Positions 1 to 5,171 of a stretch of DNA of 5,511 bases are shown piece after piece. Under the pieces are notes generated by a model. The model saw nothing but the letters and a program-made list of their open reading frames with translations, was not told the DNA's origin and made no database searches. The DNA is taken from the NCBI GenBank assembly GCA_028275245.1, contig JAPWVA010000098.1, forward strand, positions 1 through 5,511, written 5' to 3'. Each line of letters opens with the position of its first letter. Position 1 is the stretch's first letter. The translations under genes were made by a program, and so were the position numbers. The stretch is from Actinomycetota bacterium (GTDB lineage Bacteria > Actinomycetota > Geothermincolia > Geothermincolales > RBG-13-55-18).

Positions 1-204
1 ATATGGCATTTTTCCCAGACCTGCGAACGGAGGGAAGACGGAGGCGTGATCCTGCGCTTCCGGGTGAGCGGGCTGGAAGAAGTCGCCAACTGGCTTCTGG
101 GCTTCGGGGGGGACGCGAGGGTGCTAGGACCGGTGGAGCTGGTGGAGCTGTTGGTGGAAAAGGCCTCCAGGGTGTTGAGGGTTTACCGCGGTGGAACCGG
201 GTAA
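1..204 (+). CDS. WYL-domain transcriptional regulator, C-terminal fragment (5' end outside window)
   Basis: The gene is open in frame 1 from the first base and ends at TAA 202-204, leaving 67 residues. The visible part reads like the C-terminal extension (WCX) of HTH-WYL regulators. It has an H-x-S-Q element at residues 3-6, a G-x-x-L-R-F strand near residues 14-20, and the family hallmark W-L-L-G-F-G-G-D-A-x-V-L-x-P-x-E-L at about 31-47. A helix and a terminal R-V-Y-R follow. In known members an N-terminal HTH binds DNA and the WYL domain senses a ligand, often a nucleic acid or nucleotide; both would lie left of this window, so target and ligand cannot be read here. The gene converges on the acyl-CoA synthetase and is followed at 336-380 by a strong terminator. 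Family assignment is fairly sure from the motif; specific role is unknown. Confidence 0.82.
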   Translation: MWHFSQTCERREDGGVILRFRVSGLEEVANWLLGFGGDARVLGPVELVELLVEKASRVLRVYRGGTG

Positions 205-335
205 GCCCCGCGAGATGGAGATTCTCCCGTGCGGACCCTCTTACCCTGGCCGTGGGCCCTTGAGGATGCTGGTGAAGGCTCCGAGGCAGCTGATTTTCCC
301 CCGGCCTTTTTAGGGACTTCCGAGAGAAAGGTAAA
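205..335. other. Short convergent intergenic spacer
   Basis: This stretch lies between the regulator stop codon and the shared terminator. No reading frame here has a convincing ribosome binding site or protein-like composition, and I see no repeat or RNA gene. It is probably the 3' untranslated part of the regulator transcript. Confidence 0.5.
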
Positions 336-380
336 GGAGGGCACAGCCAGCGGGCTGCGCCCTCCTCCATTTTGTTCTTT
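336..380. terminator. Bidirectional Rho-independent terminator between regulator and acyl-CoA synthetase
   Basis: The hairpin occupies 336-365. A 7-bp outer stem (GGAGGGC 336-342 with GCCCTCC 359-365) is followed by one A-C mismatch, a 5-bp inner stem (CAGCC with GGCTG) and an AGCG tetraloop. On the + strand it is followed by TTTTGTTCTTT (370-380), which suits termination of the WYL gene. Read on the - strand, the hairpin is followed by TTTACCTTTCTC (335 downward) and begins 23 bases after the ligase stop codon. The same structure can therefore end both convergent transcripts. Confidence 0.85.
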
Positions 381-388
381 CGCGGAGA

Positions 389-1948
389 TCAACTGCCCCC
401 TGGGGAAGGGGTGTACATGGCCCTCAATTCCTTTTTAAGGATCTTGCCTGTGGCAGTGCGGGGCAGGGCCTCAGCGAAGACCACCTTCTTGGGGATCTTG
501 TACTTAGCCAGCTTGCCCTGGCAGAAGTTGATGACCTCCTCCTCAGTGATCTCCACGCCGGGTTTGGGAACCACCACCGCCAGGCCTACCTCCCCCCACT
601 TTTCGTCGGGGATGCCTATGACGCCCACGTCGGCCACCTTCTCGAAGCCCATGATGACGTCCTCCACCTCGGCGGGATATACGTTCTCGCCCCCGCTGAT
701 ATACATGTCCTTTTTCCTGTCCACAAGGTACAGGTATCCCTCCTCGTCGATGTAGCCCATGTCGCCGGTGTGAAGCCAACCGTCGGTTATGGACTCGGCG
801 GTGGCCTGCGGGAGTTGCCAGTATTCCCGTATCACGTTGGGCCCCCTGACCCACACCTCACCCATCTCCCCGCGGGGAAGCTCTCTACCCTCGCCGTCCA
901 CCACCTTAATGTCGGTGTGGAACACGGGCTTGCCGCAGGAACCTATCTTGCGCAGGGCATCCTCCCGGCGCAGGGCGGTGATGGCGGTGGCCGTCTCCGT
1001 CATCCCGTATCCCTGGTTGAAGGTGACGCCCTTCTTAAGCCAGGTCTCTATCAGGGGACGGGGACAAGGAGCACCCCCGGCGATGAAGAAGCGCACACTG
1101 GAATAGTCCGTGGTCTCGAACTCCGGCACTTGGGACATCAAGAGGAACATCACCGGTATCCCGAACATGAAGGAGACTCTCTCCTTCTCTATGAGCTTGA
1201 GGGTCTCGGAGGGATTGAAGAAGCGCTGGATAACCACCTTAGCCCCCACGTACATGGCGGGGAAGGCGGACACCGCCAGGCCCCCGATGTGGAAGAGGGG
1301 TGCACAGGCGATGCTCACGTCGGTGCTGTCGAAGGCGTACATGTGGATGGAGTTGATGGCGTTCCACTGGGTGTTCCCATGCAGGATACAGGCGCCCTTG
1401 GGTTTTCCCGTGGTGCCGGAGGTGTACATGATGATATGGATGTCGTCCAGGGTCACCGGGGAGTCGGGTACAGGCTCTTCTTCGGGCATGTCCCGGATGA
1501 GGTCCTCGTAGAGGGGGTCGGAGGGATTGCCCCCTTCCTTCTCTGCCACGATATGGTCCATGCTAGGGACTTTGCCCCGGAGGGCCTCCACCGAGGCGGT
1601 GAACTCGGGGCTGTAGAAGAGGGCTATGGGTCCGGAGTCGTTGAGGATATATTCCAGCTCGGGTGGGGCCAGGCGGAAGTTCAGTGGCACGAAGATGCCG
1701 CCCAGCTTGTTCAGGGCAAACAGGATCTCAAGGAAACGGTGGCAATTGGCCATGAGGACCGAGACTCGGGTGCCCTTCTTCACTCCCATCCGTTGCAGTG
1801 AGTGGGCGACCTTGTTAACCCTCCGGTTGAACTCAGCCTTGCTGAGCTCCAGGTCCCCGCACTTGAGGTAGGCTTCGTCCGGGTAGCGGTGGGCCCATCG
1901 TGTGGGCCACTCGCCCACGTTGAGGTTGCTCCATTCACCGGCAATCAT
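389..1948 (-). CDS. FadD13-like acyl-CoA synthetase (AMP-forming fatty acid--CoA ligase)
   Basis: The 519-residue protein is a complete member of the adenylate-forming (ANL) superfamily. It activates a carboxylic acid with ATP to an acyl-adenylate and then forms the CoA thioester, acting in the cytosol or at the inner membrane face. The core motifs are intact: P-loop YTSGTTGKPKG (175-185), APLFHIGG (216-223), GYGMTE (313-318), GWLHTGD (390-396), the hinge region from D410 with SGGENVYPAE (418-427), and PRTATGKILK (496-505) with the catalytic lysine K502. Length (about 500 residues, no N-terminal extension) and stretches such as QVPEF, IAGGAPCP, EDALRKIGSCG and LAKYKIPKKVVFAEALPR match mycobacterial FadD13-type enzymes as I recall them. 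A medium- or long-chain fatty acid is therefore likely, but the chain length cannot be read from sequence. The ATG at 1946-1948 has an excellent Shine-Dalgarno GGGAGGTG. The gene has its own long leader and ends at the shared terminator. CoA-ligase assignment is secure; substrate is inferred. Confidence 0.95.
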   Translation of the reverse strand: MIAGEWSNLNVGEWPTRWAHRYPDEAYLKCGDLELSKAEFNRRVNKVAHSLQRMGVKKGTRVSVLMANCHRFLEILFALNKLGGIFVPLNFRLAPPELEYILNDSGPIALFYSPEFTASVEALRGKVPSMDHIVAEKEGGNPSDPLYEDLIRDMPEEEPVPDSPVTLDDIHIIMYTSGTTGKPKGACILHGNTQWNAINSIHMYAFDSTDVSIACAPLFHIGGLAVSAFPAMYVGAKVVIQRFFNPSETLKLIEKERVSFMFGIPVMFLLMSQVPEFETTDYSSVRFFIAGGAPCPRPLIETWLKKGVTFNQGYGMTETATAITALRREDALRKIGSCGKPVFHTDIKVVDGEGRELPRGEMGEVWVRGPNVIREYWQLPQATAESITDGWLHTGDMGYIDEEGYLYLVDRKKDMYISGGENVYPAEVEDVIMGFEKVADVGVIGIPDEKWGEVGLAVVVPKPGVEITEEEVINFCQGKLAKYKIPKKVVFAEALPRTATGKILKKELRAMYTPSPGGS

Positions 1949-2064
1949 CTTGCACCTCCCTCTTTTTCCCGATGTCCCTCATCAGGTAAGGCCCGGCAGC
2001 CTGCGGGCACGCCTTCAAAAGAAGGCACGGATGGTAAAGCGTGTTTCACCCCTAGGGTGCACAT
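1945..2064 (-). CDS. Possible 39-residue leader ORF overlapping the ligase start (ATGA)
   Basis: On the - strand an ATG at 2062-2064 opens 39 codons that end in a TGA overlapping the ligase ATG by four bases (ATGA), the classic geometry of translational coupling. A GGGGGAGG tract sits at 2067-2074, but it is only two bases from this ATG, which is too close for efficient initiation. A GTG one frame over (2060-2062) is better spaced but opens only 15 codons. Third-position GC is about 45 percent by my count, well below the neighbouring genes, and the peptide has no recognisable family. It could be a leader peptide controlling ligase translation, or chance. I lean to chance, and list it because the ATGA overlap is exact. 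Confidence 0.15.
   Translation of the reverse strand: MCTLGVKHALPSVPSFEGVPAGCRALPDEGHREKEGGAR
1953..1960 (-). promoter_or_regulatory. Ribosome binding site of the acyl-CoA synthetase
   Basis: On the - strand GGGAGGTG lies just before the ATG at 1948, leaving a 6-base spacer after GGAGG. It fixes the start codon: the frame has no better-placed alternative, and the first residues already lead into the conserved N-terminal part. Confidence 0.85.
1991..2008 (-). other. Stem-loop in the acyl-CoA synthetase leader
   Basis: GCCCG (1991-1995) pairs with CGGGC (2004-2008). A further two pairs form inside after a one-base bulge. It lies about 40 bases upstream of the ligase start codon and is not followed by a U-run on the - strand, so it is not a terminator by itself. 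It may shape access to the ribosome binding site. Confidence 0.4.
2011..2026 (-). other. Perfect 6-bp hairpin with a four-base loop in the acyl-CoA synthetase leader
   Basis: GCCTTC (2011-2016) and GAAGGC (2021-2026) form a perfect inverted repeat around AAAA, read as TTTT on the - strand. It is immediately adjacent to the hairpin at 1991-2008, so the two may stack as consecutive elements of one folded leader. Confidence 0.45.
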
Positions 2065-2088
2065 CACCTCCCCCTAATTCCTCAGGGA

Positions 2089-2120
2089 TCACGGGGAGCA
2101 GGCCCCGGTGCTTCCCGTGA
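2089..2120 (-). other. Long stem-loop in the distal acyl-CoA synthetase leader
   Basis: An 11-bp stem (2089-2099 with 2110-2120) is continuous except for one pair that is G-T on the + strand, with a 10-base loop. It lies 30-60 bases downstream of the candidate promoter on the - strand. It has no T-run on that strand but is followed by CGATTCTTTG on the + strand. It may be a 5' structural element of the leader or, as DNA, a protein binding site. Function is unknown. Confidence 0.5.
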
Positions 2121-2153
2121 CGATTCTTTGCCGACCTTTTATCCGAGACAGCC

Positions 2154-2183
2154 TCAATAGTTTTATTGCCTGCACTGGTGCAA
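2154..2183 (-). promoter_or_regulatory. Candidate sigma-70 promoter for the acyl-CoA synthetase
   Basis: On the - strand TTGCAC (2178-2183) is a good -35 box, followed after 18 bases by TATTGA (2154-2159), a weak -10 box. It lies in the most AT-rich part of the divergent region and would give a leader of roughly 200 bases. The -10 match is poor, so the exact start is uncertain. Confidence 0.3.
2171..2182. promoter_or_regulatory. Palindrome TGCACTGGTGCA, possible operator
   Basis: The 12-base site has perfect 5-base arms around a TG centre and covers most of the candidate ligase -35 box, where a repressor would block polymerase. Acyl-CoA synthetase genes are commonly controlled by TetR- or GntR-type regulators that bind such palindromes, but no such regulator is visible here. 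The site is short enough to be chance. Confidence 0.3.
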
Positions 2184-2365
2184 GTTAAACCCTTTTTACC
2201 GAGACGGTGGTCGGTCCTTCCCTGGGCTTGCCCGCTCCTCAGGGCCCGCGCATCTCCAGGACGGGGAGCTTACGGGGAGGGGTGATAGGAGGCCTTTCAA
2301 GGTAGCCGGCTGGAGGCGGGATATCTTTCCCCGGACTGCCAGGCAAGCTGTCACCCCGCCTAACC

Positions 2366-2371
2366 TAGAAT
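2366..2371 (+). promoter_or_regulatory. Possible -10 box for the TM2 protein gene
   Basis: TAGAAT matches the -10 consensus at five of six positions and lies 31 bases before the ATG at 2402, giving a short 5' leader that still contains GGAAGGGG (2386-2393). No convincing -35 box is found at 16-18 bases, so this is a weak call. Confidence 0.25.
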
Positions 2372-2401
2372 CGGGGAAGGAGATGGGAAGGGGTGAAGGA
2401 T

Positions 2402-3253
2402 ATGTCGTGGAGCAGGGCCAAGATAAGGGGGGAGAAGAAGGAAGGGGTGGCATATTTCCTGTGGCTCACCTTCCTGGGGCATCGTCTTTACTTGGGAAAG
2501 CCCTTCATCCTCTACCTTTTGACTGGTGGGTACTTCCTCCTGGGCTGGTTGGCTGACTTCTTCCGGATACCGGTCTGGGTTAGGGAGTACAACTACTTCG
2601 TGTACTTGAGGGAGACTGCCCGCGACATGTCGGCGTTGGTACGGCGAGATGCCATCCGGGAGTCTCAGGGAAAGGTCGTGGACATCCCTGCTGGGGGAAG
2701 GGAGCACGACCCTGAGGGGGAAACCGGGGTGGCGGGCGTGGACATCCTTCCCCGGGAAAATTACTTTAGCGGCGGGCTGGTGGAAAGGCTCACAATGTGG
2801 GCCAGGGAGAACCCCACCAGGGCGGCGCTCCTGGGGGTAGTGGGCCTGGTGGTAGGGATTTCCATCGTGGCGGCGGCGTTGACCGGGGGGAAGGAGGAGG
2901 ATGGTAAAAGCCCCTGGCCCCTCAACGAAGCCCCGACCGAGTCGGGATCTCTTGGCGATGGGGATTTGCCCTTGGAGTTAAACGAACCCCGGTCGGAAAC
3001 GGTGTTTTCCTCTCCCGTAACCCTTTCCGGTAAGACGGAACCGAGAGCCCGGGTGGTGGTGAGCGTTAACCGGGGTGGAGGGAAGGAGCTGTGGGCGGGG
3101 GAGGATGGGAGGTTCACTTGCCAAGTGGAGCTGGAAGAAGGTCCCAACCTGCTGTTGGTGGAGGCAGAGGCAGGAGAAAGGAGGGGAAGGCTCCAGGTGC
3201 CTCTGGTTTTGCAGCGGGAAAAGACGACTATGAAGCCCGGTGCTTGGCCATAA
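2402..3253 (+). CDS. TM2-domain membrane protein with C-terminal Ig-like domain
   Basis: This 283-residue protein has three parts. Residues 12-57 form a TM2 domain: K-K-E-G-V-A-Y, two hydrophobic hairpin helices (about 15-32 and 34-54) with the G-H-R-L-Y-L-G-K signature between them, and the closing L-A-D-F-F-R-I-P. A polar segment (about 58-135) follows, then a third membrane helix (about 141-160). A Pro/Glu/Ser-rich linker leads to a beta-rich domain (about 201-272) with P-V-T-L-S-G-K-T-E-P, D-G-R-F and E-G-P-N-L-L-L-V-E-A, typical of bacterial Ig-like, glucodextranase-B-like domains. The Ig-like part is probably extracytoplasmic. ATG 2402 was chosen because GGAAGGGG lies 8 bases upstream; GTG 2393 would add three residues. 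TM2 domains have no single established function. The gene is divergent from the ligase. Domain assignments are by eye; cellular role is unknown. Confidence 0.85.
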   Translation: MSWSRAKIRGEKKEGVAYFLWLTFLGHRLYLGKPFILYLLTGGYFLLGWLADFFRIPVWVREYNYFVYLRETARDMSALVRRDAIRESQGKVVDIPAGGREHDPEGETGVAGVDILPRENYFSGGLVERLTMWARENPTRAALLGVVGLVVGISIVAAALTGGKEEDGKSPWPLNEAPTESGSLGDGDLPLELNEPRSETVFSSPVTLSGKTEPRARVVVSVNRGGGKELWAGEDGRFTCQVELEEGPNLLLVEAEAGERRGRLQVPLVLQREKTTMKPGAWP

Positions 3254-3275
3254 GACCGCGAAACCTGGAAGAGGA

Positions 3276-3638
3276 ATGGATGCCCTAGAAGATTGGAAGT
3301 ACCTGGCCGAAGAAGATCTGACAATTTTGACCGCTTTCGACCGCCGAGGACGAGGACCCTCCGGGGGGCAAGAGAATGTACCATCGCAGGCGGAAGCCCT
3401 TTTCCAAAAAGCGTCCCGTTTCGCCCAGGAGATGCCGGGGACACGGCCCCGAGATACCGGGGACAAGGCCCGCGAGGAAGTCCGGTTGTCTTCAACTGGT
3501 GGTGAAGCTCTCGCGGGCGAGGGAGGCCAGTGGGAAGACCGCCAGGGGGATCAGCATGGAGATGCTGCCGGCGAAGGGTATCCAGGGGGTGGAGAGGGAG
3601 AAGGGCTGACCCGTACGGGAGCACCACCACCAGGATAG
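3276..3638 (+). CDS. Doubtful small ORF after the TM2 protein, running antisense into the symporter gene
   Basis: The ATG at 3276 follows the TM2 protein stop by 22 bases and has a purine-rich GGAAGAGGA before it. From 3276 to about 3490 the frame looks coding-like: by my count about 42 percent of codons begin with G, G is scarce at the second position, and residues are mixed (M-D-A-L-E-D-W-K-Y-L, later Q-A-E-A-L-F-Q-K-A-S-R-F-A). After 3491 it simply runs antisense through the symporter 3' end until a stop at 3636-3638, with Gly-rich low-complexity residues typical of a shadow frame. It also crosses the probable symporter terminator. It may be a gene remnant that lost its 3' end, a small real gene, or chance. 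No family is recognised. Confidence 0.2.
   Translation: MDALEDWKYLAEEDLTILTAFDRRGRGPSGGQENVPSQAEALFQKASRFAQEMPGTRPRDTGDKAREEVRLSSTGGEALAGEGGQWEDRQGDQHGDAAGEGYPGGGEGEGLTRTGAPPPG
3406..3444 (-). terminator. Probable Rho-independent terminator of the sodium:solute symporter gene
   Basis: On the - strand GTGTCCC (3444-3438) pairs with GGGACGC (3417-3411) in a 7-bp stem with one G-T pair and a 20-base loop, followed directly by TTTTT (3410-3406). It begins 47 bases after the symporter stop codon. The long loop lowers confidence; the T-run and placement support it. Confidence 0.45.
3435..3478. repeat. Two imperfect 22-base direct repeats
   Basis: CCGGGGACA begins at 3435 and again at 3457, with GGCCC at the same offset in both and a similar CGAG end, so the unit is 22 bases with a few differences. 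The copies can also pair with themselves as CCCCG/CGGGG hairpins. They lie just downstream of the symporter stop on the - strand, so they probably add structure to its 3' end. Confidence 0.5.
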
Positions 3639-4967
3639 GCCGATGGACAGACTAAGGGAGCAAAGGACACCGGCTACCATGGAGGCCCAGGCCCCGGCGG
3701 AGTTGGCCCTTCTCCAGAACAACCCATATAGGTAGGGTGCTATGAAGGCACCGGTGATGGTGCCCCAGGATATAGACATCATGTTCACGATGAAGGACCA
3801 GGGCTTGAGAGCTATGAGTAATGAGAGGGCGATGAACAGGGCACAGAGCGTCCTCATGAGCAACGTGCTTCCCCTGACCCCCAGCCTCTTCTCCCCGCCC
3901 GCCAAGTCCACCACCACGGAGGATCCGGAGATGAGTACCAGGGAGGAGAGGGTGGACATGGAGGCGGAGAGGACTACCAACATGATGATGATGGCCAGGC
4001 CCTGGGGCAGGTACCGGTTGACCAGGGCGGGCATGAGGTTGTCGGCCCCCAGCTGTTTCACCTCCTCGGCCGTGAAGAAAACCCTGGTGAAGGCCCCGGA
4101 GAAGTAAGCGCCAAAGGTGCAGACGAGGGCGAAGGCTGTGGAGACCGCCATGGCGCGGCGGGTGTCCTCTGCGCTCTTGATGGAGTAGAACTTCTGCACC
4201 ATCTGGGGAAGGCCCACGGGACCCAAGGAGGTGAGGACGACCAGGGAAAGAAGTCCCAACCAGGCCGGGGGTGAGTGGGGGGCCTGGGGTACGGAGGCGT
4301 TCCTCACCGCCCCGAGGGCTTGTCCTATGCCTCCTCCGGTCAAGTCGGTGGCCCGCGATACCACGAAAAACACCAGCAACAGCGATCCCGCTACCATGAT
4401 CAAGCCCTGGAGGAAGTCCACCAGGGCGATGGCGAGGTAACCCCCGAACACCAGATAAAAACCGGTGAGAATGGCCATGACGGTGAGGGCAAGGGAATAA
4501 TCGATGTTTAGCACCTCCTCGAAAAGGTAGGAAAGCCCCATGTAGACGGAGGCGGAATAGGGGAGAAGGAAGAGGAAGGTTATCACCGCCGCGGCCTTCA
4601 TCAGGGTTTCGCTCCCGTAAAGGGAACGGAATAACTCTGGCATGGTCACGGCCCCCAGGTGCCCGGTGACCTTCCGGGTTGGGGCTGCCAACAGCATCCA
4701 GGGAAGCAAGGTGCCCACCACCACGTTGCCGGCCACTATCCAGAGCCCTCCCAGACCGTACCCCCAGCCTATCCTCCCTGCATATCCCACGAAGAGCACG
4801 GCGGAGAAATAAGTGGTTCCGTAGGCCAGGGCCGACACCCAGGGACCGATGGAGCGGTTGGCTAGGAGGAAGTCGGAGATGTTCCTGGTGCGCCGGGAGG
4901 AATAGAGCGCGATAGCAACCAGGGCTGCAATGTAAGCTGCCAGTGCCGCGATCTTGAAGGCCTTCAT
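3492..4967 (-). CDS. Sodium:solute symporter (SSS family)
   Basis: The 491-residue protein is a complete inner-membrane transporter of the SSS family, which couples solute uptake to Na+ entry through the LeuT fold. About 13 hydrophobic helices can be picked out (from 4-22 through 463-484), the normal number. Landmarks are D32-F-L-L-A-N-R-S-I-G near the start of the core, the family signature L-G-P-V-G-L-P-Q-M-V-Q-K-F-Y at 248-261 with the following A-E-D-T-R-R-A, and L-S-A-S-M-S-T-L-S-S at 333-342. In that last motif A335, S338 and T339 align with the Na2-site residues known from PutP (A337, S340, T341). Substrate cannot be assigned: the family covers proline, pantothenate, sugars and monocarboxylates, and the nearby ligase hints only weakly at a carboxylate. 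ATG 4967 is preceded by a weak AGGCAGGT. It converges on the TM2 protein gene. Confidence 0.93.
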   Translation of the reverse strand: MKAFKIAALAAYIAALVAIALYSSRRTRNISDFLLANRSIGPWVSALAYGTTYFSAVLFVGYAGRIGWGYGLGGLWIVAGNVVVGTLLPWMLLAAPTRKVTGHLGAVTMPELFRSLYGSETLMKAAAVITFLFLLPYSASVYMGLSYLFEEVLNIDYSLALTVMAILTGFYLVFGGYLAIALVDFLQGLIMVAGSLLLVFFVVSRATDLTGGGIGQALGAVRNASVPQAPHSPPAWLGLLSLVVLTSLGPVGLPQMVQKFYSIKSAEDTRRAMAVSTAFALVCTFGAYFSGAFTRVFFTAEEVKQLGADNLMPALVNRYLPQGLAIIIMLVVLSASMSTLSSLVLISGSSVVVDLAGGEKRLGVRGSTLLMRTLCALFIALSLLIALKPWSFIVNMMSISWGTITGAFIAPYLYGLFWRRANSAGAWASMVAGVLCSLSLSIGLSWWWCSRTGQPFSLSTPWIPFAGSISMLIPLAVFPLASLARESFTTS

Positions 4968-5171
4968 CGATACCTGCCTGTCTCGAGAGCCGGTTTATTC
5001 TAACACGAGGAGGTCGAGAGAGGAGGAATGGCATCGGTGAAAACAGGTGCTTCAGCCCGGATCGGGGTGCTGGGATCCAGTATGAAAGGATTACAATCGC
5101 GTCTTGCCAGCCCCAACGCTGATTTAACCGCGGGAAAGCGGGATATCCCCTTTGAAGGTGCTCTTAACCGG
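4968..5171 (-). promoter_or_regulatory. Upstream region of the sodium:solute symporter gene
   Basis: These 204 bases separate the symporter from the upstream same-strand gene, long enough for an independent promoter. It contains the perfect palindrome GGGATATCCC (5140-5149) and the palindrome TCTCGAGA (4981-4988). A weak imperfect hairpin between 5051 and 5072, followed by TGTTTTC on the - strand, could end the upstream transcript but is not convincing. An ATG at 5028 on the + strand has GGAGG close before it, but its frame runs antisense into the neighbouring gene. Confidence 0.45.
4997..5002 (-). promoter_or_regulatory. Possible -10 box of the symporter gene
   Basis: TAGAAT on the - strand matches the -10 consensus at five of six positions and lies 29 bases before the start codon. 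No good -35 box is present at the expected distance. An alternative, TGTAAT (5090-5095) with TTGGGG 15 bases further upstream, is also imperfect. Confidence 0.25.

Larger units (their letters stand above)
1949..2392. promoter_or_regulatory. Divergent control region between acyl-CoA synthetase and TM2 protein genes
   Basis: This 444-base stretch separates two genes transcribed away from each other and must carry both promoters. The ligase side (1949-2160) is rich in inverted repeats, described separately. Around 2154-2190 AT content rises sharply, the most promoter-like part. The stretch 2200-2360 is GC-rich, and I see no gene in it. I find no tRNA or known riboswitch core, although a covariance-model search would be needed to exclude one. 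Confidence 0.6.

Noticed and set aside
183..392. - strand 69-codon ORF downstream of the acyl-CoA synthetase
   Set aside because: It runs through the bidirectional terminator and into the regulator's 3' end, has low-complexity Pro/Ser/Arg content and no convincing ribosome binding site.
770..1801. Long + strand open frame (343 codons) opposite the acyl-CoA synthetase
   Set aside because: It lies wholly antisense to a gene with all ANL motifs intact. Its product is His/Gly-rich with no domain character, and long antisense frames are expected in GC-rich genes.
2761..3630. - strand open frame (289 codons) opposite the TM2 protein
   Set aside because: The product is Pro/Ser/Leu-rich with no recognisable domain, and the opposite strand gives a clear TM2 plus Ig-like protein with a plausible ribosome binding site.
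3652..5034. Second - strand open frame (460 codons) overlapping the symporter
   Set aside because: It is the +1 shadow of the symporter. It is rich in Arg, Gly, His and Pro with no membrane helices, whereas the other frame gives a complete SSS transporter.
5140..5149. GGGATATCCC as part of a terminator hairpin
   Set aside because: As RNA the stem would be only three G-C pairs around a four-base loop, with no clean U-run following. It is noted only as a DNA palindrome.
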